Source of the DNA: Desarmillaria ectypa
Taxonomy: Eukaryota > Basidiomycota > Agaricomycetes > Agaricales > Physalacriaceae
Length of the DNA: 64,000 bases
NCBI GenBank assembly: GCA_030407005.1
Contig: JAUDYN010000008.1
Span: forward strand, 1,426,001-1,490,000
Direction: 5' to 3'
Of this stretch, positions 36,152 through 48,405 are shown piece by piece. Made by a program: the position numbers and the translations under genes. The notes beneath the pieces were generated by a model. That model saw only the letters and a list, made by a program, of their open reading frames with translations, was not told where the DNA came from and did not search any database. Each line of letters begins with the position of its first letter. Position 1 is the first letter of the stretch.

Positions 36152-37446
36152 CTAGGAGAATCTCGAGGGGTTCAGTTTCTTCAAAGTTCCACATCGGATC
36201 TTGCCATCCATAACGAGCTCACTGATAGCTTTAGCAGTACCTGGAGCGTTGCAGATCCCCTAGTAAGAGAGCGTTGATAATGGTAATAGAAAGGAAGAAG
36301 TGAAGGACTTGCCCAGCATGTATGACCAGCCGCGATGTATAGACCATTAGCGATCTTCGGAGCGGCCCCAACGAGGGGATCGCTGTTGTACTTGACAATC
36401 GGAAGGAAACATGCTTGTCGTTTGTCCACCGTCCCTTCACTTAGCTCCTTAGAGATAGAACTAACGTGCTTGTGAATACTTTCACATGCGGTCTCGTCTA
36501 CTTCTACGTCGTCCACAGTCTCCGGGAGCGCGGAATCGTCACCCGGACCACAAGCATATACCTCGTTATTTGGACGAGCGTATACTTCTGGAGTAACTCT
36601 CTTCACGTTCTTGCCGGCCTGCTGTAGTGTAATTTCTGTGAACAAGACATATGGTGCAATGGTGGTGCCGGGAGTCACCCGAATGGTGATACTGTGTGCT
36701 CGTGTTCCGGTAACGGGGAGTCCAGGGACAAGTGAGGGCGACCAGGCTCCAGCACAGAGGATAACATCGGTCGCATGGATTTCGACCTGCTCTTCGGTTC
36801 CCGGTTTGATGTAAACCACGCCAGTAAGTCGACCGTCAAGTTGTTTGATAGAAGTGACCTTTCCGGAAACAAACTCAACGCCCTTTTCTTTGGCGAGATC
36901 CAACATGCTCGTTGTGAATTGATACGGGTATACCTGGGCCGTTTCCCCTGTTGCAGCCATAGGCGAATATGCATCGGTGAGATTATCTTTGACCCAAAGC
37001 AAATCGTCCGGTAGACCTTTAGACTTGCGTTGCGATTGGGAAACAGCGCAATCGAGTCCAAGCGTCTTTTCCAAGCATTTCCTTTTCCCGCCCTTGCCCA
37101 CACCGGATCCACTCTCCTCGCCCAAAAGCCCTCTGCCCTCCCAACTGCCGGTTTCAACGTATCTCCAGCCCCAACGTTCTTTGCCGTTGTACTTCTTCGC
37201 AAGCTTGACGTGTTCGGCGAAGGATACATCCACCAGTTCCTTCGGATAAGCCCATTGGGCTATCAATCCGCCTGCTTTGCCGGAGGCACCTTGAGCAGGA
37301 CCATTGATTGAGGCTTCAATAACGCGGACAGTAATTGAAGGCGAGAAAGAAGGATGATGAGAGAGGTAGTAGGCAGTCGAGCATCCAATTATCCCTGCGC
37401 CAATAATGACAATGCTGCGACTCGGAGAAGTATCCGTAGAGGCCAT
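36152..37446 (-). CDS. tda3: FAD-dependent oxidoreductase of the DAO family, Tda3-like
   Basis: The start MASTDTSPSRSIVIIGAGI is at 37446, and the Rossmann dinucleotide motif GAGIIG lies within the first 25 residues. Further family blocks are GASGKAGGLIAQWA, YQFTTSMLDLAKEKG, VILCAGAWSPSL, RAHSITIRVTPG, YARPNNEVYACGPGDD, FLPIVKYNSDPLVGAAPKIA and, across the last intron, AAGHTCW joined to GICNAPGTAKAISELVMDG. The last block is typical of yeast Tda3 and its orthologues, proteins linked to endosomal recycling whose chemical reaction is not settled. The coding region is almost one exon. The single intron (36260-36312, minus) has a GC donor: exon TGG, then gcaagt, and acceptor ctag. An unspliced reading gives a false tail after TCW. 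The gene is head-to-head with the G-patch gene across 102 bp. Stop is TAG at 36152-36154. Confidence 0.88.
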
Positions 37447-37548
37447 GGTTCAATAAGGAGTTCGGTGATGCGGTCCGCCATCCGTGCATTCTGGAAAATC
37501 CGTTACCGCTGTACGTGACAACGTGACATAGATTTCTTTTCGTTGCTA

Positions 37549-38633
37549 ATGCCGCTGGATGGGCACTTGTTTCTTGTCTCCCAAGGATGGTCTGGAAAAG
37601 GAACAGGTCTACGCCAAGGTGCAATAACGCGGCCAGTTATTGTCAACCAGAAAAAGACGCTTTCAGGTATAGGGACAGATCGCGACGAAGCCTTTCCCTT
37701 CTGGGATCAGTAAGGATACATTATTTCTCAACGCGACTTGAGCTGATCTCCGTGCGTAGCTTGTTCTCAGCTGCAGCAAAATCTATTCAAGTCAAGATAT
37801 CCAGTGATGATGATGACGAAAGCGAGACTGTGAGATTTCATGTTCATTTTACTAGCTCCGTGCTCATTTTATCTCAGGTTGTATCTACTGAGACTACCTT
37901 AACGTTGAAGCGAACCACAACAGGAATACTATGCAATCGAAGACCTCTAGGTGGAACGTTGGTCTCTTCATCTGGAACAAGCACGCCAGATTCCGACCTC
38001 ATGCCGCGACTTAGTTTATTGGCAATGGCAAAACGCGAAGCAGCTAAGCGCGGTCTCTATGCCAGATTCTTCCGAGGCCCTATTTTGGGGCCCGATACCA
38101 TTCCTTCCAAACCGGAGAAAGACGTGGAGGCGGAATGTATAATGGGCCACACATCGTTCCAGAAGTTGAGGGACACCGATGTGGACATACAGTCAAACAA
38201 GAAAAGGAAAAGGGGTGATGAGGCAATGGAGAAGGCGGAGTGCAAAGAGGGTGATGAGGAAAAAAGAAAGAGAAGACTACGGAAAGCCGAGAAGAAAGCC
38301 GCAAAATTAGTAAAGGATGAGAAGCGAGAGAGGAAACGTCGGAAGCTAGAGAAACGGGCTGATGGTGATGTTACGAAAGAGGAATGGAAGAGGCTAAGGA
38401 AAGAGTTGAGGGCGTTGGAGAGAGAGGGGCGACAAAAAGAGGATGATGAACACACACGCGAGAAGCCGAAGAAATCAAACAAGCTGGGGGAAGCAGAGGG
38501 TTTAAAGGAGAAGGGAAAGAAACGACGGAAAATACGGGAGTCTGACGATACTCTAGATGCCGCTGACGATGCAGACAAATCTGACAAGGTCCAGGCAGGC
38601 AAGAAGCGGAAACGAAGAGAATCTCCACCGTAA
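37549..38633 (+). CDS. G-patch domain protein with Lys-rich nucleolar-type tail (GPATCH4/Tma23-like)
   Basis: The start is ATG at 37549, MPLDGHLFLVSQGWSGKGTG, which opens a G-patch (GWSGKGTGLRQGAI) in the first 30 residues. G-patches stimulate DEAH-box RNA helicases. The next blocks are LSGIGTDRDEAFPFWDHLFS, joined over an intron at about 37708-37758, and AAAKSIQVKI. A second intron, at about 37830-37876, stays open in frame. The C-terminal two thirds (about 38150-38633) is a highly charged Lys/Arg/Glu region with repeated KKRKRG, EKRKRRLRKAEKKAAKL and KKRKRR motifs, typical of nucleolar ribosome-biogenesis proteins. The layout matches the GPATCH4/Tma23 group. Only 102 bp separate it from the divergent tda3 start. 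Stop is TAA at 38631-38633. Confidence 0.8.
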
Positions 38634-38918
38634 ATCTCTCGCTTCGTTCACATTGGTCTCAGTCAAGACTTGCAGTTGTTTGTTTTACAGTAATGGATTA
38701 TATTTGACATGTTTACTACTACAAGGTTCCGAATTAAGGACTGACGGTCGACGAGCAATCTGAACTGAAAGGGAAGAACATTGAACAGCTGATAGATTTC
38801 TAAAACATTACTAGTACTAGACAAGAAAAACGTGCGTGCGTGCATGCAAGGAAAGATGGACGTGAGTTGCAAATGACAAGGTAAGATCGAAACATCAGAA
38901 AACATTCACGAACGCGGA

Positions 38919-40635
38919 TTAGATACCTGCGCCCCTCCAAGCGCTCTGCAGAGCGATGCGTCGGGCCTAGAGTAAGTGGAGTAACATGAGGTATCACATC
39001 CAAAATAATGAGGTATTGCCTACCTGATCAAGGGTGATGGAATCTTCTCTCAATTCAACCTTTTGTCTTCCATCGTCATCGTCGTCGTCATCATCATCAA
39101 AGACTCCACGTCCGCGCCCGGTTCGCATTCCGCCAAAGGCTGCTTTCCCACCGGCCAGCGAGAAAGGCGTTGACGCCACCGCTGTGCCAAAGACACTGGC
39201 GTTCGCTGGAGCGCCAAAGGCTGCAAAATCAGTGACTACCTTGCGTGGCGGTGAGCCCGTCGTGAATCCCTTGGAGGAGGGTGACGTCGAAGGCGACCTA
39301 AACGGAGAGCGTGGGGGTGTTGCCGGAGCATACGAGGAATAGCTATTTCTCGCTAGATTTCCGCGAACTTGAAGATATTTATCTGTGAAACGAGTGCCAT
39401 TCACCTTGAAAAGGCGTCCTGAGCAACGTCTATCCAAGGATAGATGAAACACATACCTTCTTCAACAGCGGACGAGCTTCCGCCAACGAAGGAGCACCGG
39501 TGAACACAGCAACATTATGCCGTGACTCTTCTGAGTCCTTGTAGATGCTCTCTATGACCACCTTCTTCGTACTTTCATTTCGCAACAGCAGCTTTTCATG
39601 CAGCTCTCTAGCGACATCATCCACGCTCTCGTTATTACCAATGATTCGTTGAGCAACAGCGTGCCCCACTTCACGCACCAATCTCTCCATGTCGAGGTTC
39701 TCGAGAACACTCCCAACGATGGCATGAGAGAGTAAGTCCGCTGTGGTCAACGGTAACATCAACCCCGAGGTGATGTTAGTTATTGCTTTGTAGAAATCGG
39801 TCGCATACTATGGGGGCCCACCTGAGGATCAGTAAATGGACGTGCACAAGGTTACTCACCTGATATCCGCTTAGTGCAGGCTCACAAGCAACAAAGAACT
39901 AATGAGAGTTAACAAAAGAACAACAAGGTTTGGGATCAGAGCGTGACATACCAGGGTAATTCCACGGCTGGCCATCAAGCGTGCGATGACAAGAGGATCG
40001 TTCCCATCCGGCGACCCTTCATCGAAGCCTTGAAAGGAACATGAGCATTAATTAAAAACGATTGAACAGACCATACCATCTCCGTACTCCCCGATGCCAT
40101 GAGGAGGGGCATCAGCAATGAGGACAACCATCTTGCTCGCGTTCTCCCGCCATTCCATATTGAGAGCCTCGACCATAGCAGCGGTTACAGCTTCCGGGCC
40201 GTCCCCACCTCCGGAAGCGTACAAACCAGAGAGGTTCTTGTGCACCTTGCTAATATCGGAGGAGAAACCAAAGTTCCTGACGATATATGTGTGATCCTGT
40301 GGAGGATGGTCCCGGAACGCTACCAAGCCCACTCGAAGGTCCTCTAGCGCTTGTAGTCGTCCAGACTCATAGATGGCACCACAAATTTGTTCGATGTTCT
40401 TGGTAGCGGAAGAGATGTAGCTGCCCTGGCTCCCAGTACAATCTTGGACGAAGACCAAGTCCCTGTGGTGAGAAAGCGGGCCCCTTATATGACGAAGGGG
40501 AGAACGGAAGAAAAGGCAGACTCACAGCATTTTCCTGTGGGGATCCAAGCCATTTGTGTGCTGGTGATGAAATGGATCATCTTGAGGTTGCGACAAAGAA
40601 ACAGGAGTCGGCTCGAAATACATGTCCTCATCCAT
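38919..40635 (-). CDS. VWA-domain protein, vwkA-like, without kinase domain
   Basis: The start MDEDMYFEPTPVSLSQPQDD is at 40635. The von Willebrand A domain begins LVFVQDCTGSQGSYI (about 40440), a MIDAS-like D-x-T-x-S motif, and continues with LRVGLVAFRDHPPQD, YASGGGDGPEAVTAAMVEAL and KMVVLIADAPPHGIGEYGDG. The DCTGS type of VWA domain is the one found in the alpha-kinase VwkA and its fungal relatives, but no kinase domain is present. The second half has LTTADLLSHAIVGSVLENLD and a helical region, then a Pro/Ser-rich part, a run of Asp residues (about 39080-39105) and the ending ARRIALQSAWRGAGI after the last intron. The function is probably a protein-protein scaffold; no pathway can be read from sequence. 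Convergent with the G-patch gene, with 285 bp between stops. Stop is TAA at 38919-38921. Confidence 0.78.
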
Positions 40636-40964
40636 GGTGATGACACTCAATAGCTGTTCAAGATTGACAATGAAACAAAAAGGTGTTGGTTCGTTCGAGT
40701 TCAGCAAAACGCGACACCTTCAGAAATACTGGGGTGAGTAGCAGAAACGTTAGAAAGAGGCCGTCACAACAACAATGAGGAAAATCGCTTGTTGCACTTG
40801 AAAGTGTATAATCAGAAACGGATCTTATGCCAATTGTGGTGACATCGTTGTGACCGGTTGCCCCCACGTGTTTGCCATGACTCAGTCTCAAGGCTTGGTT
40901 CTTTCTCCTTCAGACACTCGTACTGAGCAATTAAATATTTATTAGACAATTAATTATATATCCC
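40636..40964. other. Intergenic region between the VWA gene and gem1
   Basis: About 329 bp. It holds the promoter of the VWA gene and the 3' end of gem1, both on the minus strand. It is AT-rich near 40930-40960. No other element is called. Confidence 0.4.
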
Positions 40965-43636
<2,672 letters not shown>

Positions 43637-44243
43637 GTCGAGGCGTGCGTCAACGACGTATGCGGGGACGAAGGAAAGACGGAAGAGATGAGGGTATAAT
43701 TATCGTGCGTCGTATGCCGGCCTGGAACGCGTTATCGGGAAAAAGACTCCTAAATAGGACATCTGGGGAAGGGTCTGGCCTTCCAGATTTGGGCTACTTA
43801 ATTACTGAATTTGTATGACTGCGCAACTAAGCAAAAGGTCAACAAAAGGTCTCAATATTTTGTCGACCCTTCGAGCAGTGACTCGAGACATAGACAAGGC
43901 TTTGCATTGAAGATCCATCGTCAGATACTTGCAGGGTAAATAAATACTCAAAAAGTTCCGGGAACCAAAAGGAAATCGGGCGGCAAGACAAAGATAAGTC
44001 GTCCATTAAACTACTCTTTCGTCACCAAAAGCCAGAGTGTCTTGAAGACGTAGGTGTCATGTTCAAGGTGAAAAGTACGGTCCCGACACAGAGCACAACG
44101 TTAAGTAAACTCACTCAACACGGCATTTCCCGAACTCAATTCCATTTCGATATCATCTCATCAACTAAGAGGTTAATTTAGGCGTCTTGGGTTCATTTGC
44201 TAACTGACCATCACTTCGAAATAGTCATTTAGGCGCCGTTTCA
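43637..44243. promoter_or_regulatory. Divergent intergenic region between gem1 and the F-box gene
   Basis: About 607 bp between two divergent starts. It should carry both promoters and 5' UTRs, possibly with a 5' UTR intron of the F-box gene (GT-AG pairs occur at 44100-44240). No conserved coding sequence is visible. Confidence 0.4.
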
Positions 44244-45770
44244 ATGCCATTACTCGAATTACCCAACGACATCCTTATTTCTGTCCTCCAAGAGCTTGAA
44301 CTTTCCGGGCTCTCCGTTTTATCGAGGACATGTAAGACACTAGAAGTACTGGTGAGCTATGTCATTCTTCATTTGCTACCTCTTCTTATTGCGAAGCATC
44401 TTCTAGGTTAATAATTTCGGTTGGGCAGATTATCGCCGCAGACACCCACGACCTTCTCATAGCCTTGCCTCTGCACAGACTCTCTGGTCCTCCAAATTCC
44501 ATGTTCGTTACGACACGCTGGCCGACCGTTCATGGAAGCGCTCCAGGTGCAGAACAGACTTCGTCGCACGACCTCTTGCTCGCCCTTGGAAAGGAAAACA
44601 ACAGCCCGTACTTGCCATCAATGATTCCCGGCTCGTCGTAGGTTCTGGAACCAACATATACTTCTACACTTTCGTCGCATCAGCCAGTGATGAAGTATCA
44701 TCCGTCGAATTCGAGAGAGCGGTTGTCCTGGGAACTTGCAATGGCCAAAGACGCGACATCACGGCGATGACATTCATCAATGGATTGAAAGAAACCTTGC
44801 TTGTCGGGTTTCAGAATGGAGAGATAGAAGAGGTCGTATTCGAGGACGACACTGTGAAATTGTTCTCCCGCGACTTGTCGTATTTGCATGTCGGGGCCTT
44901 GGTTGAACACCTTTCCTATGACAACAACATGCTTCTATCCCTTTCTTCCGACGGTTTAGCCGCTTTAACCAACCTTTCGGTGACGCCTTGCACTTCTTCA
45001 GGCGTAGAACTTCAGAAACGAAGCTGGGTGTCACATTTATGCATGCAGTCGTCTACACCCTATGCAGCATATGGCACTTCTTCAGTCACTCCTTTAGCCA
45101 TTCACTCCATTACAAACGGAGGCCTAACCCAGACACCTACTGTCGTCTTGGGTATGAAGGGATGCACATCCACGACGACACCGTCGTCGGCGGTCTATGG
45201 CATTTGCCGTGCTCCCCTAGCCGCTCCATGGGGCTCCTCTCCTGAGATCATAGTTTCCGGATGGTATGATGGACAAGTCCGCTGTTATGACCTCCGGTCG
45301 GCGCTCAGAGGACCTAGCGTCTCAGGATCACATTCCCCCCTTCTGCCCGTCTTGTACCTTTCCGATCCATTACAGTACGAGCCTATCTATTCCGTCTCGT
45401 GTGGTGGTGGTTCTTCTAGCCACGTCGCAGCAGGCTCAGCACGCCATAGTGTCGTATCATTCTGGGATATTAGATCACCTGCGAAGGGATGGAGTGTCCA
45501 TGCCCCGGGTAACGACTCGTCACCCGTCTACGATATAATTTTGGAAAGCTCCCGGCTCTTCGGTGTCACCCAGAGCCGATCGTTCGTTTTCGACTTTGTA
45601 AGTCACCTGTTTGGTACCTGAAGTAGTTACTAAAACTACCACTTACTCAGGGACCCGGTGTATCTGCAAGGACATACCCTCGTATTCCTCGTCCCGAATG
45701 CGACGGTCTCAAGAGAGGAAGAAATTTTGGGTACTATGTCACTCAATACATCCACAGACCATCAGCATAG
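44244..45770 (+). CDS. F-box protein with beta-propeller-like (WD40) C-terminal region
   Basis: The start MPLLELPNDILISVLQELEL is at 44244, giving an F-box in the first 45 residues (LPNDILISVL, LSVLSRTCKTLEVLV), which would bind Skp1 in an SCF ubiquitin ligase. After two introns near 44353-44426, one long exon (to about 45600) encodes WADYRRRHPRPSHS, LAINDSRLVVGSGTNIYFYT, FINGLKETLLVGFQNGEIEE, VSGWYDGQVRCYDLRS and AAGSARHSVVSFWDIRSP, a degenerate WD-repeat propeller for substrate binding. The last exon (about 45651-45770) gives GPGVSARTYPRIPRPECDGL and ends YVTQYIHRPSA with TAG at 45768-45770. Substrate is unknown. No transfer or decay signs are seen. Confidence 0.82.
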
Positions 45771-47949
45771 GACTGGGAGTTTTGCGCATTTTCTTAACGG
45801 TATGGGTTTTGAAGGGATGGTGACTACTTGAGACGGATACAACGGCGACCCTCTCTAGCGACGAGTAGAACGAGATGTTTTCACTTAGACGACAACCGTG
45901 TCGTAAACTTGGCACGATTTTATGCGACATACCTGACAGCGTACAAAGCCGCAGTGCCCGTCAAAGTTGTGTCAAAGACGAAATTGTGCGTAATCTAAAT
46001 ACACGGTGTTTCCACCCTTTCTACCTTTGAGCCATGCGGCGCCTTGCTCAGGGATGATAGATCTTTCTGGAACACGCTTCAATCTGCCTTTCGACATCCG
46101 GCGTCTCTTTACTTCGGTGGATCAAGAACAGCAACAAAAGGCCGGATGGGTATACAGAGTTGTGTTTCTGGAAGAGCGTTCCAAAGTCGGCCACAATCAT
46201 GACAAACGTACTGGATAAGTGAAGAGAAGTCTCAGATAAAGTGAGTTGGTTTGACGTGTGGAGATTCTCCAATTCCTCGAACTGTCGAAGATGTTGACCG
46301 CAAATTTTAGTCGTGGTGTCTGCCCGATAAGAGGCTATCAGAAAGCATCTATCCTACCTCCCAGGAGGAAGGTCTTTCTTTTCTGGCGCCGATATTGACC
46401 GGATCAGACCTTCAAGGTTGATAGTACGGAGCAAGACAACCGCTATTTCTGTAGAGAATCTTACACCGGATTGGCACGTTCAGAAGGCTGCTATCGGCGT
46501 CAAGAATGATAGAACGCCCTAAAAGAATGACACTACTTAAAGGCTCGACACGATCTGCCACCGATTCTCTCATTTTTGCTAGCGCTGCCACATGGAAGCG
46601 ACCCATCCGGTTTCCCGCCGCAAGCTCGTCTATAACCCATAACAAGGATTTTTGTCCCTATTGGCGTGTCGAATATGTGTACAGTTGTGTAGACGACACA
46701 AGGATGTAAGGATGCAAGGATAAGCATCCTCGTGCTTAATACACCAGGACGCTGCCCACGAGAGGCTAGGAGTGCACAGAGGGGAAATAGTACGCCTTAC
46801 AAGGTTCGACTGGGAGGGAGTGGTCGAGGATGGCTTGGGGGTAGGATCGTCTGGAAGACAGAGCCTGGACAGTTTCTGATCTACCATACGATGAGCAGAG
46901 AGAAATTCTTCTGTATCAACATTTGGAGAATGGCGGTAGCAGCCTCATGGTATCACTATGCGTCAGGGGGTCCCTTGTAAGAGTACTGAAAGCACTGAAT
47001 AACGACGCCAACACCACTGCAGTGTACAATTAGAGTGAAGTCAGATTTCATCGTGCAACAGCCAGGCCCCGTGACGTCTGAGCGTCAGAAGGCCAGTAGC
47101 AGCCGTTGTCATGACGACTTTCCCAATTCTTTCCGAAGAATAAGGAAATGATGGAGGGTTATAGTGAGGCGTAACTGTCATCAGTCCAGCCAAACCATCT
47201 GGACAGGAGCTGTACTTGGGGCCGGCTGATGTAATGTGAAGTGATTGGCGAGCATGTGGCATGCAACAGCTTCATAGCAGTGTCGATGCCATCTGTGGCT
47301 GAGCATATCTCAATCCTGATGTCTCCCTATTGGCCAGCACACACTGTATGGTACATAGTAGGTAATATTTTGAAGATCTAATGCACATATTTAGGGGCAA
47401 GCAGTTCAAATGAATGAGTATATCACTCTGAGATTTAGATTGTGCAAAATGCAAGTGAGCTTTTTGCATCACTAAGCACTTTTCTACATCTGATTGAGAT
47501 GTATTTTATTTAATTCTTCTTGAATGAGCAGCCACCAAGTCAACAAAATAAATACAGTTCAGATACAGCCCATTATTTCTTCATACAAAAAGAAAGTATT
47601 ATAGCAAAGTGTAACTGTCTTGAGTAGTGCCAAATTGTCTAGACAAGAAAATGATAAAACAGTATGAATTGGCTGACTCTACTAATACAAGCCCAGATAA
47701 ATAATAGTAAACTACTGTGTATCTCACTGACTTATCAATATAAAGAAAGAAAAGTAAAGAAAAGTAAGGTAAAGTGAGATAGCTAGACTGTTATTTTTAG
47801 GATATTTGTAGAATATTGGCCAAAAATCAGAAATAGATACAATCAATAGTTTAAATTTTTGGAGCAGTGATTATCCACATGTATATGTCTTGTGGATCAA
47901 CCTTTAGTGCTTAGACCATATCCTGTCTGCAAGCTGAATAGCTGTAAAG
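45771..47949. other. Intergenic transition into the transposon block
   Basis: About 2.2 kb with no recognised gene. A minus-strand open frame at 46412-46645 (with VIDELAAGNRMGRFHVAALA) has some coding look but no start context, introns or domain I know. From about 47260 the base composition turns AT-rich and CpG nearly disappears, marking the edge of the retrotransposon block. The stretch 47500-47949 may be an old element remnant. Confidence 0.4.
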
Positions 47950-48346
47950 TGTTAGGACCCTGTCTATACACATGACTTGGGACATAAGTGTCTCTCTAGG
48001 CTGTCTCACATTTGGACAATCACCCATTAATGAGAGGTAGACTCTGGTCTTTGGTGTAGTGTGGTAGAAGGTATATGAATCTAATTTAGTTGAAAGGTAG
48101 AGTACAATAGTGAAAACTACTCTACTTATATACTGAAAGTACAGCATTATTAATAGGTGAAATGGTATCATCCATGAGGGAACAGTGAGTAAGTCAGATG
48201 GATCATGGATGAATAAGAGTGAACTGGGGTATGAATTGTCAAGAAATGGGGTAATCATTGGTGAATATGTTGATACTGTCTGAGATAAGATGTGTGATAT
48301 CATAGATATGATAAAAATAAGATAAGATAATGGAAAAATTGTAACA
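47950..48346 (-). repeat. Gypsy-1 3' LTR
   Basis: It starts TGTTAGGACC and ends ATTGTAACA on the plus strand, so both ends carry the TGTTA/TAACA inverted termini of an LTR. It aligns with 58697-59071. On the sense (minus) strand it holds the TATA box TATATAAG at 48125-48132. It is directly preceded, in element sense, by the polypurine tract. Confidence 0.85.
48125..48132 (-). promoter_or_regulatory. LTR TATA box (gypsy-1)
   Basis: TATATAAG on the minus strand inside the U3/R part of the LTR. The equivalent position in the gypsy-3 LTR is TATATAAA (62998-63005), so the box is conserved between copies. Confidence 0.5.
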
Positions 48347-48359
48347 TTACCCCCTTGTT
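48347..48359 (-). other. Polypurine tract of gypsy-1
   Basis: AACAAGGGGGTAA on the minus strand directly abuts the 3' LTR, the position and composition expected for the plus-strand DNA primer. Gypsy-2 has AACAAGGAGGTAA at 61511-61523. Confidence 0.7.
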
Positions 48360-48405
48360 AAAGCAGTCATCCCAACTGCTAAGGTTCTTCTTCAGGGATG
48401 TCAAG

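Noticed and set aside
38057..38602. Minus-strand open frame of 181 codons, Ser/Phe-rich
   Set aside because: It is the antisense of the Lys/Glu-rich tail of the G-patch protein; AAG/GAG codons read as CTT/CTC on the other strand.
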